64,000 bases of DNA, taken from positions 1 to 64,000 of the forward strand of contig JAQXZB010000041.1 in NCBI GenBank assembly GCA_029226975.1. The letters are read 5' to 3'. The position numbers and the translations under genes are program-made. Shown here in pieces: positions 1-7,600 of the stretch. Source of the DNA: Clostridiales bacterium. GTDB lineage: Bacteria; Bacillota; Clostridia; UBA1381. The notes below the pieces were generated by a model. It saw only the letters and a list, made by a program, of their open reading frames with translations. It was not told where the DNA came from and searched no databases. Positions within the stretch are counted from its first letter, which is position 1; every line of letters starts with the position of its first letter.

Positions 1-22
1 TTATATATTAATTTTTGATATG

Positions 23-132
23 TGTCAATGTACAGCTATCGCGGGATGGGTGTACAACTTCAGCGGAACTGCTGTTCAACTTGAGCGGAATGGGTGTACA
101 ACTTCGACGGTAGAGGTGTTCAGTTGAAACGG
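23..132. repeat. Five 22-bp imperfect tandem repeats, probable IS21-type element end
   Basis: Five contiguous 22-bp units run at 23-44, 45-66, 67-88, 89-110 and 111-132, each ending in CGG, with a TGTACAACTT or TGTTCAACTT core. There are no spacers, so this is not CRISPR. Multiple short repeats at an element end are typical of IS21-family transposase-binding ends. The array stops where macro-domain coding sequence begins (about 134), so the element or its scar interrupts that gene. The rest of the element would lie outside the window. The family assignment is inference. Confidence 0.6.
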
Positions 133-133
133 C

Positions 134-897
134 ATATTCACCGTCGGACCGATTTACGGTCAAGACCCCGTAAACGAGGAAAAGCAATTGTATTCATGCT
201 ATAAAAATTCGCTTGAGCTTGCCAAGAGAAAACAGCTGAAGTCCATTGCTTTCCCGGTGATTTCATCGGGAATTTACGGTTATCCGAAAAAAGAGGCGAT
301 TAAGATTGCAACAGGCGCGATAAGGGATTTTCTTGATGAAAATGAAATGAATGTTTATCTGGTTATCTATGACACAAAAGCCTTTGAGATAAGCGAAAAG
401 CTGTTTTCGGATGTGAAAAGCTACATTGACGAAAGATTTGTCGAGGAGGATTTTTATGACTATGCGCCTGCGGCGGATTTTAGTACACCGTTTTCACCGG
501 CGGTTAAAAAATCGGAAACAATAGTACCCAAGAAATCCCTTGAGGATTTAATGAATATGGAGTTTAAAACCTTTTCCGAAATGCTGCTGCGGCTGATTGA
601 TGAAAAGGGAATGAGCGATGTTGAGGTATATAAGAGGGCAAATATTGACAGAAAGCTGTTCTCTAAAATTCGGAAAAAGATTACACACCAAAGAAAATTA
701 CTGTTGTTGCGCTTGTGATTGCATTGAAGCTTAATATGAACGAAGCACGACAGCTTTTGGGCAGAGCGGGGTATGCCTTTACCGAAAGCAGCAAATTTGA
801 CCTGATTATTGAGTATTTTATTGAAAATGAGAAGTATGATATATTTGAGATAAATGAAACTTTGTTTGCATTTGACCAAAAGCTGTTGGGCGAATAG
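134..897 (+). pseudogene. Macro-domain protein with XRE-like C-terminal domain, 5'-truncated and frameshifted
   Basis: The frame from about 134 reads IFTVGPIYG, then SCYKNSLELA and SIAFPVISSGIYGYP, which are hallmarks of the C-terminal half of a macro domain (ADP-ribose binding or hydrolysis). The N-terminal half is missing because the 22-bp repeat array abuts it, and an in-frame TGA lies at 125-127. A helical tail (LLRLIDEKGMSDVEVYKRAN) leads into an A-run at 674-678, where the frame shifts. The downstream frame resumes with [19 protein letters not shown] and runs to 897, matching the expected continuation ([23 protein letters not shown]). One missing A would explain the shift. The gene is very probably dead, although a sequencing indel could account for the second lesion. 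Confidence 0.8.
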
Positions 898-985
898 AAT
901 CTTTAATTGTCGCTTCTTAGGCGACCAAACCTCCGTATGCTAATGTTAAAATTAAGACAACAAAATCAAACGGAGGTAATTTATT

Positions 986-1630
986 ATGAACAATAATTTA
1001 ACAGAGCTGGTATTTATTCTGGATCGGAGCGGTTCCATGAGTGGGCTGGAGACTGACACAATCGGCGGATACAACGGACTTTTGGAAAAGCAAAGGAAGG
1101 AAGAAGGCGAAGCGGTAGTAACAACCGTACTGTTTGATGATAGGTACGATATGGTTCATGACCATGCTTCAATCCATAAGGTCAAGCCTCTAACCGACAG
1201 GGAATATTACGCAAGAGGCATGACGGGACTTTTGGACGCTGTCGGGAAAACAATTAACCATGTCGGCAACAGGCACAAATATGCTCCGGATAATGAAATC
1301 CCGTCAAAGACAATGGTTGTAATTATAACGGACGGACACGAAAATGCAAGCCGTGAGTTTGGTCTGCCTAAGGTAAAGGCTATGATTGAGCATCAAAAGG
1401 AAAGATACGGCTGGGAGTTTCTGTTTCTGGGAGCCAATATTGATGCGGTAAGCACTGCTGCCGGAATGGGGATTACTGCGGACAGAGCGGTTACATATGA
1501 GCCGAATATTCAGGGAACGCGTACGAATTTTGAGGCGGTATCAAAGGCAGCAAGCTGCGTAAGGCAAAATACGGCTATCGATCCTTATTGGAAAAAGGAT
1601 ATTGAAAAACTCCGAAAGAAAAGCAGATAA
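986..1630 (+). CDS. VWA (von Willebrand A) domain protein
   Basis: This 214-residue protein is a single VWA domain. The MIDAS metal site is complete: DxSxS as D13-S15-S17 in LDRSGSMSG, T80, and D116 in VIITDGHEN. There is no signal peptide or membrane segment, so it should be cytosolic. ACGGAGG ends ten bases before the ATG. Its C-terminal 19 codons and downstream terminator are duplicated at 3957-4147. The neighbours (macro-domain remnant, AAA proteins) suggest a stress or defence role, and the partner protein is unknown. VWA-AAA pairing is a common theme, so the FtsH-like ATPase at 4161 is a plausible partner by inference. Confidence 0.85.
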   Translation: MNNNLTELVFILDRSGSMSGLETDTIGGYNGLLEKQRKEEGEAVVTTVLFDDRYDMVHDHASIHKVKPLTDREYYARGMTGLLDAVGKTINHVGNRHKYAPDNEIPSKTMVVIITDGHENASREFGLPKVKAMIEHQKERYGWEFLFLGANIDAVSTAAGMGITADRAVTYEPNIQGTRTNFEAVSKAASCVRQNTAIDPYWKKDIEKLRKKSR

Positions 1631-1764
1631 CACACAAAAACTCTTGTGCGGTCTGCATGAGAGTTTTTGTGTGCAAAAATTTGTTTAGTGTTTGATGAAT
1701 ACTTATGGTACAGTACATGTTTTTGTATAGTGGTGCAGGTATAATAAAAGCAACACTAAAACAT
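1574..1764. repeat. 191-bp direct repeat, copy A
   Basis: This 191-bp segment starts inside the end of the VWA gene and recurs at 3957-4147 with six substitutions and no indels (about 97% identical). It contains the last VWA codons, a strong hairpin terminator and the leader of the downstream gene up to CTAAAACAT. The two copies bracket the ATPase-Fic module. Confidence 0.97.
1631..1673 (+). terminator. Hairpin terminator of the VWA gene (copy A)
   Basis: A perfect 14-bp inverted repeat, CACACAAAAACTCT with AGAGTTTTTGTGTG, begins at the VWA stop codon. The A/T tracts sit within the stem, as in many bidirectional terminators. It is duplicated at 4014-4056. Confidence 0.75.
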
Positions 1765-1781
1765 ATGAATGCGGCGGTCGA

Positions 1782-1895
1782 ATGGAACACTCTGGCGGAG
1801 CTTTTACGGATATAGATATTTTAAGATGCCCGGAGCTTTCTCAAATATTAGGTGGAGCTTTTTTGACTATGGGTAGAGCCATGAGCGTGGAATAA
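1782..1895 (+). other. Small unrecognised reading frame, 37 residues
   Basis: Just inside the insert that follows direct-repeat copy A, an ATG frame encodes 37 residues starting MEHSGGAFTDIDILRCPEL and ending MGRAMSVE. I see no clear ribosome site, and I do not recognise the protein. It may be the tail of a gene lost when the ATPase-Fic module arrived, or it may be non-coding. Apart from this frame and the palindrome at 1947-1974, the 1765-2040 stretch shows nothing. Confidence 0.25.
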
Positions 1896-1946
1896 TCAAT
1901 TCAGAAATATTAAAGAGCGGAAAAGGTTTTTAAAGAATTAATTGAA

Positions 1947-1974
1947 AGGCAGACGTTTGCGCAAATGTTTGCCT
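1947..1974. other. 28-nt palindrome (hairpin)
   Basis: The arms AGGCAGACGTTTGC and GCAAATGTTTGCCT pair along their full length, allowing two G-T pairs around a TTTGCGCAAA centre. Only a weak T-rich tail follows. It could be a terminator for a vanished upstream gene, a protein-binding site or an element end. Confidence 0.5.
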
Positions 1975-2040
1975 AATATTTTAATCTTTTAAAATCTAAC
2001 ACAATCTATCGTATATTTTGCGATAATACGCATAACTTTA

Positions 2041-2079
2041 TTGACAAACGCTAAAAACTATGATATACTATTGATAGTA
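2041..2079 (+). promoter_or_regulatory. Promoter and operator-like palindrome for the ATPase-Fic module
   Basis: TTGACA (2041-2046), a 17-bp spacer and TATACT (2064-2069) form a near-consensus sigma-A promoter. The inverted repeat TACTAT-TG-ATAGTA (2066-2079) overlaps the -10 and probable start site, where a repressor could act. The ribosome site AAGGAGG follows directly before the gene. Confidence 0.75.
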
Positions 2080-2092
2080 AGGAGGGTGCTGT

Positions 2093-3271
2093 ATGTTTAA
2101 GATCAATCCATATAGACCTGGAGCAGGGTTAATGCCCATGTTTTTGGCAGGTAGAGAAAATGATATTGAGGAAATAAAAAACATATTTGAAGCATTAAAA
2201 TATAATATTCCCACTCAATCAGTTATATATAGTGGATTAAGAGGCGTTGGGAAAACTGTTTTAATGAATAAGTTTTATACAATGGCAAAGGAAATGGATT
2301 TATTTTGTGAGTATGTAGAAATTGATGAAAAAAAAGATTTTACTTCTATAATTTCGGATACGGCGCAAGAGTTTTTAAAGAAAGCAGGGAGAAAGGAGCG
2401 AGGAAAGCCATTTATGCAAAAGGCTCTTGATGCTTTAAAATCTTTAGTATTGTCATTTAATCCTGAGGATACTACATTTTCGTTATCTATCCAGGAAAGG
2501 GAACTCTATGTTACAAGGAGCTACGAAAGAAGTTTAATTCAGGTTTTTACTTCAATAGGAGAGATAGCTTATGAAACGGGAATTCCGATTTGTTTTATTA
2601 TTGATGAAATTCAATATATAAAAAAAGATGAGTTGGGAGCGTTGATTTCGGCTATACACAGAGCAAACCAATTAGGGTACCCTATTGTCGTTATAGGTGC
2701 GGGATTGCCTAAAATTGTAAAAATGTTATCAGATGTTAAATCGTATTCAGAAAGATTGTTTGAATACAAAACAGTCGGAAGTTTAACCGAAGAACAGTCA
2801 GTAAAGGCAATTATAGAACCTGCAAGAAAGTTTAATGTAGAGTATTCTGAAAAAGCAACAGACAGAATATTTGAAATAACAAAAGGATACCCATTCTTTA
2901 TTCAACAATTCTGCAAGATTATTTATGATGTTGTAGATGGTAAATATATTGGCACAGAACTTGTAGAAGAAAATATAAGTAAGTTTTTTGAAGCTCTTGA
3001 TAGCGGATTTTTCAAATCAAGGTATGAAAGGTGCTCAGATATGGAAAAAGCATTTATTTTTTCTATGGTTAAATGCGGAAAATTGCCATGTACTATATCT
3101 AACATCTCGAAGAATTTTGGAAAAAATGGGAAGTCAATTTCTCCAATAAGGGCAAAACTTATAGATAAGGGCATAATTTATTCAACCAAACATGGTGAAT
3201 TGGATTTTACTGTGCCTGAATTTGATGGTTTTATCCGGCGATTGGAAGAATATGAAGAATGGAAAAGATGA
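2093..3271 (+). CDS. AAA-family ATPase (Orc1/Cdc6-like STAND-type) paired with Fic
   Basis: This 392-residue protein has a Walker A GLRGVGKT (residues 48-55) and a Walker B ending in D171-E172 (CFIIDEIQYI). A possible sensor strand (VVIGAGLP, about 205-212) follows, and the C-terminal third reads like a winged helix (about 310-385). No membrane segment is visible. It resembles the archaeal-type or Orc1/Cdc6-like single ATPases often found in mobile accessory loci. The Fic gene starts 28 bp downstream and is presumably co-transcribed. The pair sits between two 191-bp direct repeats. It could regulate Fic or act as a DNA- or ligand-sensing switch, but its activity is unknown. Confidence 0.8.
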   Translation: MFKINPYRPGAGLMPMFLAGRENDIEEIKNIFEALKYNIPTQSVIYSGLRGVGKTVLMNKFYTMAKEMDLFCEYVEIDEKKDFTSIISDTAQEFLKKAGRKERGKPFMQKALDALKSLVLSFNPEDTTFSLSIQERELYVTRSYERSLIQVFTSIGEIAYETGIPICFIIDEIQYIKKDELGALISAIHRANQLGYPIVVIGAGLPKIVKMLSDVKSYSERLFEYKTVGSLTEEQSVKAIIEPARKFNVEYSEKATDRIFEITKGYPFFIQQFCKIIYDVVDGKYIGTELVEENISKFFEALDSGFFKSRYERCSDMEKAFIFSMVKCGKLPCTISNISKNFGKNGKSISPIRAKLIDKGIIYSTKHGELDFTVPEFDGFIRRLEEYEEWKR

Positions 3272-3299
3272 TAGATGATTAATTCATGGGGGGATAAAT

Positions 3300-3905
3300 A
3301 TGACCTTAGAAAATAAATTGGGTATCAGTAATTCAGCGGAACTTGCAAGAGTGGAAGAAAAACTAAGCAAAACAAGAGCAATTGAATTATATGATAGTAA
3401 TATTATTGAAGAATTAGAAGTTGGAAAATTCTCAGGGCTTGCCAAAATCCATAAGTACCTTTTTGAAGAGATATATGACTTTGCCGGTGAAATAAGGACA
3501 GTAAATATAGCAAAGGGGAATTTTAGATTTGCACCTGTGATGTATTTAGAGGCTGCTTTAAAACATATAGATGCTATGCCGCAGTCGACTTATGATGAAA
3601 TTATTGAAAAGTATGTGGAAATGAATATTGCGCATCCGTTTAGAGAAGGAAATGGACGAAGCACTCGCATATGGCTTGATTTGATTTTAAAAAAGGAATT
3701 AAAGTTAGTTGTAGATTGGAATAATGTAGACAAGCAGGATTATTTACTTGCTATGGAAAGAAGCCCAATTAAAGATGTGGAAATTAAAGTTTTGTTGAAG
3801 AACGCACTAACAGACAAAATAAACGACAGAGAAGTATATATGAAAGGCATTGATGCAAGTTATAATTATGAAGGATATAATGCTTTTAATACTGAAATTT
3901 TATAG
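3300..3905 (+). CDS. Fic-domain adenylyltransferase, class III with C-terminal inhibitory helix
   Basis: This 201-residue Fic protein transfers AMP (or a related group) from a nucleotide to a target protein. The catalytic motif [12 protein letters not shown] (H112-R123) is complete, and a flap region precedes it ([12 protein letters not shown]). Near the C-terminus, S187-YNY-E191-G192 fits the (S/T)xxxE(G/N) inhibitory motif. Its position matches class III Fic proteins such as Neisseria meningitidis Fic, in which the protein inhibits itself and no separate antitoxin is needed. GGGGG lies six bases before the ATG. It sits in the bracketed insert after the AAA ATPase. The target and trigger are unknown. 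Confidence 0.88.
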   Translation: MTLENKLGISNSAELARVEEKLSKTRAIELYDSNIIEELEVGKFSGLAKIHKYLFEEIYDFAGEIRTVNIAKGNFRFAPVMYLEAALKHIDAMPQSTYDEIIEKYVEMNIAHPFREGNGRSTRIWLDLILKKELKLVVDWNNVDKQDYLLAMERSPIKDVEIKVLLKNALTDKINDREVYMKGIDASYNYEGYNAFNTEIL

Positions 3906-3956
3906 AACTGTATAAAATATAGGTTTTATATGAAAAGTTTGAGGAGTGATTATAAT

Positions 3957-4147
3957 GCTATCGATCCTTATTGGAAAAAGGATATTGAAAAACTCCGAAA
4001 GAAAAACAAATAACACACAAAAACTCTTGTGCAGTCTGCATGAGAGTTTTTGTGTGCAAAAATTTGTATAGTGTTTGATGAATACTTATGGTACAGTACA
4101 TGTTTTTGTACAGTGGTGCAGGTATAATAAAGGCAACACTAAAACAT
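3957..4147. repeat. 191-bp direct repeat, copy B
   Basis: This is the second copy of the 1574-1764 segment. It begins with a fragment of the VWA gene's 3' end that has no start codon or gene of its own. It ends one base before the GGAGG ribosome site of the FtsH-like gene, so copy B keeps what looks like the original VWA-to-FtsH-like junction, while copy A now leads into the ATPase-Fic insert. Confidence 0.97.
4014..4056 (+). terminator. Hairpin terminator (copy B)
   Basis: This duplicate of the 1631-1673 hairpin keeps all 14 stem pairs; one of the repeat's six substitutions falls in its loop. It would end transcripts coming from the Fic gene before the FtsH-like gene. Confidence 0.7.
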
Positions 4148-4160
4148 GGAGGAAACAGAC

Positions 4161-5438
4161 ATGAGTAAATTTGACCAAATAATAGGATATGAAACTATTA
4201 AAAATGAGTTGATGCAGATATGCGATATGCTGCATAACAAAGAAATCTACAGTAATCTTGGGGCCAAGCTTCCTAACGGAGTTTTGCTGCACGGTGATCC
4301 GGGGCTTGGAAAAACCTTAATGGCAAGGTGCTTTATTGAAGAATGTAATATGGAAACCTTTACAATCAGAAAAAATAAAAGCGAGGATTTTGTTGGATTT
4401 ATAACAGAAACCTTTAAGAAAGCAAAGGAAAAGTCACCGGCTGTTATTTTTCTTGATGATATGGATAAGTTTGCCAATGAGGATAATAATCACCGTGATG
4501 CGGAGGAATATGTTGCGGTGCAGGCGGGAATAGACGATGTGAAGGATTGCGGGGTGTTCGTGCTGGCAACCGCAAATGATATAAGAAAACTACCATGGTC
4601 ACTTACGAGAGCGGGAAGATTTGACAGAAATATAGAAGTGTGCTGTCCGAGTAATGAGGACTGCGTAAAAATCATAAATCACTATTTGCGAAATAAAAAA
4701 GTATCCGATGATATAAATGTTGAGGATATAGCGAAAATGATTAGCTACAGTTCCTGTGCCGAGCTTGAAACTATACTTAATGAAGCGGCGATTGCAGCCG
4801 GGTATAAACGAAAGGACTGTATTGAAATGTCGGATTTGGTAAATGCAGTTTTGAGAATGGAATACAATTCGCCCGATGATTTTACGCGGGTGCCCGCTGC
4901 GGAGCTTAAAAAGATTGCTTTTCATGAAGCGGGGCATCTTGTTATGAGTGATATATTGCTTCCCGGCAGCGTAGGGCTTGCGTCATTGAGAACAAGGGGA
5001 AGGAATTCGGTGGGTGGGTTTGTAAGAAGATGCAAAAATCTTCCCTCAACTGCTTGTAAAGTATTGGTGGCGCTTGGCGGCAAGGCTGCGGTGGAATTAA
5101 ATTACGGAGTATGCGCAGATGGGTGTGAAAAGGATATAGATAATGCCTTAGACTGCATCAGAAAAGCAATATCGGAAAACGGGACAATGGGATTTGGCAT
5201 GGTGGATGTGGCTAATCATCGTTTCCCCGAAACCTCGGAATCTATGAACGCGCGGAATGAAGCGGTTGTGCAGGCTGAGCTTGAGAGATATATGTACAAG
5301 GCAAAAGAGATTATTATTATGAATAAAGAGTATTTGAATAAAATTGTAAATGCACTTGTGGAAAAAGAAACACTGGTTGCGTCGGATATTAAAAGAATAC
5401 GCGATGAATCAAAGATAATTTATCCTGAGGTACTGTAG
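4161..5438 (+). CDS. Soluble FtsH-like AAA+ metalloprotease
   Basis: This 425-residue protein has an FtsH-type AAA+ module: Walker A GDPGLGKT (45-52), Walker B IFLDDMDKF (D99-D100) and arginine-finger region LTRAGRFDR (149-154). A zinc-protease domain with HEAGH (H255, E256, H259) follows, and D325 is a likely third ligand. Unlike housekeeping FtsH (about 600-650 residues with two N-terminal membrane segments), it has no membrane anchor, so it should be cytosolic. The start at 4161 is preferred over the ATG at 4146, because GGAGG (4148-4152) lies eight bases before 4161. It precedes a WYL regulator. The substrate is unknown. Confidence 0.85.
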   Translation: MSKFDQIIGYETIKNELMQICDMLHNKEIYSNLGAKLPNGVLLHGDPGLGKTLMARCFIEECNMETFTIRKNKSEDFVGFITETFKKAKEKSPAVIFLDDMDKFANEDNNHRDAEEYVAVQAGIDDVKDCGVFVLATANDIRKLPWSLTRAGRFDRNIEVCCPSNEDCVKIINHYLRNKKVSDDINVEDIAKMISYSSCAELETILNEAAIAAGYKRKDCIEMSDLVNAVLRMEYNSPDDFTRVPAAELKKIAFHEAGHLVMSDILLPGSVGLASLRTRGRNSVGGFVRRCKNLPSTACKVLVALGGKAAVELNYGVCADGCEKDIDNALDCIRKAISENGTMGFGMVDVANHRFPETSESMNARNEAVVQAELERYMYKAKEIIIMNKEYLNKIVNALVEKETLVASDIKRIRDESKIIYPEVL

Positions 5439-5516
5439 TTAAGCTTGCGTGGGCAGAATTACACTTTTTCACTGATTTGCTCTAAAATGTGGTGCTGTTT
5501 TTGTTAAATATGAATG

Positions 5517-5545
5517 TTGTAAAATGGCGGCAGTTGTTATATAAT
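5517..5545 (+). promoter_or_regulatory. Sigma-A promoter for the WYL regulator
   Basis: TTGTAA, a 17-bp spacer and TATAAT (5540-5545) sit 35 bp before the gene, and the ribosome site GGAGG lies close to the ATG. Confidence 0.65.
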
Positions 5546-5580
5546 TATTTAGTAAAGGATTTAATTGCGGAGGGATAACC

Positions 5581-6552
5581 ATGCAGCTGACAGCGAAAGC
5601 AAATACGCTTTGTCTGCTTGAAATACTTAAAGATTATACAGACAGCGAGCATATGCTTAAAATGGGCGATATAATAGCTAAGATGAAATCGTGCTACGGA
5701 CTGAAGGTTGACAGGCGGACTATATACAGCTGTGCTGCCGTTTTATCCGAAATGGGGTATGGTATCTCGACTCCATCAGATAACGGTGAGGGATACTGTC
5801 TTGAAGAACATGATTTTGACGCAAGTGAAATACGGATTTTAATGGACAGTGTATACACCAATAAGGCCATTGAAAAGGAATATTCCAAAAATCTGATTGA
5901 AAAACTCAGACGCCTTCTTCCGGAATACAGGCGCAGACGATACGCAAATCTTTTGGTTATGAATACCGGCAGAAAGACGGATAATAAGGAAGTTTTCTTA
6001 AATATAGAAGAAATTGATGAGGCGATAATAGGCAAGAAAAAAATTTCGTTTACTTATTTGAAATATGATTTTGATAAAAAGCTGAAGCCGAGAAAGACCG
6101 AGCCGTATATTGTAAGCCCGTTTTCAATGGTGGCGGCAAACGAACGCTATTATATGATTGGGAAATGCGATTTTCATAAAAATGATATAAGTCATTTTCG
6201 CATTGATAAGATTAAAAATATAAAAATTTTGGATGAAACGGCGGATGCGGCACCAAAGGATTTTTCACTTTCATCATATACCGATTCGGCAGTGTTTATG
6301 TATGGAGGTGAATGCGGCAGAGTGACCTTTAAATGTGATAATGTGCTGCTGCAAAACGCGGTGGATAAATTCGGTCAGGACGCATACATAACAAAAAATG
6401 ATGACGCTACATTCGATATGACCGTATCGGGAAGTCTTGAGGGGCTTTTATACTGGTCGCTGCATTATCCGGACTGCTGCGAAATTATAAAACCGCAGGA
6501 GCTTAGAGAAAAAGCGATAGAAACCTTAAAAAAGAATAAATATGGAATTTAA
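5581..6552 (+). CDS. WYL-domain transcriptional regulator
   Basis: This 323-residue protein of the YafY/DeoR-like type has an N-terminal winged helix (about 1-70) followed by a WYL ligand-binding domain (about 145-235, with FTYLKYDFDKKLKPRKTEPY and the ERYYMIG strand) and a C-terminal WCX extension. WYL proteins often sense nucleic acids or nucleotides and control stress or defence loci. It has its own promoter and is followed, without a terminator, by a deacetylase gene whose ATG lies 20 bp after its stop. The nearby macro, VWA, AAA and Fic genes are possible targets by inference. Confidence 0.88.
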   Translation: MQLTAKANTLCLLEILKDYTDSEHMLKMGDIIAKMKSCYGLKVDRRTIYSCAAVLSEMGYGISTPSDNGEGYCLEEHDFDASEIRILMDSVYTNKAIEKEYSKNLIEKLRRLLPEYRRRRYANLLVMNTGRKTDNKEVFLNIEEIDEAIIGKKKISFTYLKYDFDKKLKPRKTEPYIVSPFSMVAANERYYMIGKCDFHKNDISHFRIDKIKNIKILDETADAAPKDFSLSSYTDSAVFMYGGECGRVTFKCDNVLLQNAVDKFGQDAYITKNDDATFDMTVSGSLEGLLYWSLHYPDCCEIIKPQELREKAIETLKKNKYGI

Positions 6553-6571
6553 AATATGGGAGGAAATTAAA

Positions 6572-7267
6572 ATGTTTGACGGAAAAATGAAAGCGGTAAC
6601 ATTCAGCTACGATGACGGAGTAACTCAGGATATACGTCTTATTGAGCTGCTTAATAAATACGGCTTAAAATGTACATTTAACTTAAATTCGGAGCTGTTG
6701 GGGAAGGGCGGTATCTTAATCCGCAATGATCAAAGAGTTGCACATTATAAGATAACGCCCGAGCAGGTAAAGGAGGTATATGCGGGACATGAGGTGGCGG
6801 TGCATACCCTTACGCATCCTACACTTACGGAGCTTGATGAGGAAGAGATAATACGTCAGGTTGAGGAGGACAGGAAAAATTTAGAGAAGCTTGTGGGATA
6901 TGAGGTTGTGGGTATGGCGTATCCCAACGGCCCCAATGATGACCGTGTGGCAGAGATAATTAAAAATCATACCAAAATCAAATACTGCCGTACGGTTACT
7001 GATACGGACAGCTGGGATATTCAGGATAATCTGTACAGATTTAATCCTAATGTATGTCATATTATGGAGCTTGACCGCCTTTTTGAGATGGGCGAGGCGT
7101 TTATAAAAGCAAAGCCGGACAAGCCGCAGATACTGTATATCTGGGGTCATGCTTATGAAATGGATTTTACCGATACTTGGGGAGAGCTTGAAAGGTTTTT
7201 CAAGCTTATAAGCGGCCGCGAGGATATATTCTACGGAACAAACGCACAGGTACTGTTAAACAGCTGA
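6572..7267 (+). CDS. Polysaccharide deacetylase family protein (NodB-like)
   Basis: This 231-residue carbohydrate-esterase family 4-like protein has motif 1 FSYDDG (D14-D15) and the zinc motif HTLTH (H78, H82). It lacks a signal peptide, so a cytosolic role or an unusual substrate is likely. Distant homologues act on acylated sugars or small amides. The start at 6572 is chosen because GGGAGG lies about six bases upstream. The longer frame from 6542 would overlap the WYL gene. It probably shares the WYL transcript. Confidence 0.8.
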   Translation: MFDGKMKAVTFSYDDGVTQDIRLIELLNKYGLKCTFNLNSELLGKGGILIRNDQRVAHYKITPEQVKEVYAGHEVAVHTLTHPTLTELDEEEIIRQVEEDRKNLEKLVGYEVVGMAYPNGPNDDRVAEIIKNHTKIKYCRTVTDTDSWDIQDNLYRFNPNVCHIMELDRLFEMGEAFIKAKPDKPQILYIWGHAYEMDFTDTWGELERFFKLISGREDIFYGTNAQVLLNS

Positions 7268-7505
7268 AAATTCCGGCTTGGTAAACAGAACTTTGAATAA
7301 AATTGCTTATCTCTCACGCCCGCGCTCATGCCATATACGCGTATGGAACATATTAAAAAGGTTTCGAACAACAAGTCTGAAAATGCGAATTTTAGAGAAG
7401 TTTTGGACTTACAGGTCTGAAAGTCTTGACGTATAGGCAGTTTAAATAAAATAAAGAAGCGAGGACATGGTTTCTCGCTTTTTTTGGAAAAAAAGTTAAA
7501 AACAG
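7268..7505. other. Non-coding stretch with a terminator
   Basis: I see no gene here. The stretch contains a short ATACGCGTAT palindrome near 7336 and a GC-rich hairpin at its end. It looks like a spacer or degenerate repeat and is not repeated elsewhere in this window. Confidence 0.4.
7457..7485 (+). terminator. Intrinsic terminator
   Basis: The stem AAGCGAG/CTCGCTT has a 10-base loop and is followed by a T-run through 7485. It lies about 190 bp after the deacetylase gene, the nearest gene it could serve. Confidence 0.8.
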
Positions 7506-7534
7506 TCGACAAACAGAAAAAAATCTGATATAAT
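7506..7534 (+). promoter_or_regulatory. Sigma-A promoter for the zinc-ribbon membrane protein
   Basis: TCGACA (7506-7511), a 17-bp spacer and a perfect TATAAT (7529-7534) lie 67 bp before the ATG at 7601. Confidence 0.7.
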
Positions 7535-7600
7535 AGGCTTATAGAAATAAAATTTGCCAATTTTAATGAACGGCACTTACTTTGGAAAGGAATGATTTTT

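Noticed and set aside
23-132. CRISPR array
   Set aside because: The 22-bp units are contiguous, with no spacers, and the units vary. No cas genes are in the window.
460-879. Minus-strand reading frame of 139 residues
   Set aside because: It lies antisense to the macro-domain gene, lacks a ribosome site and shows no recognisable domain.
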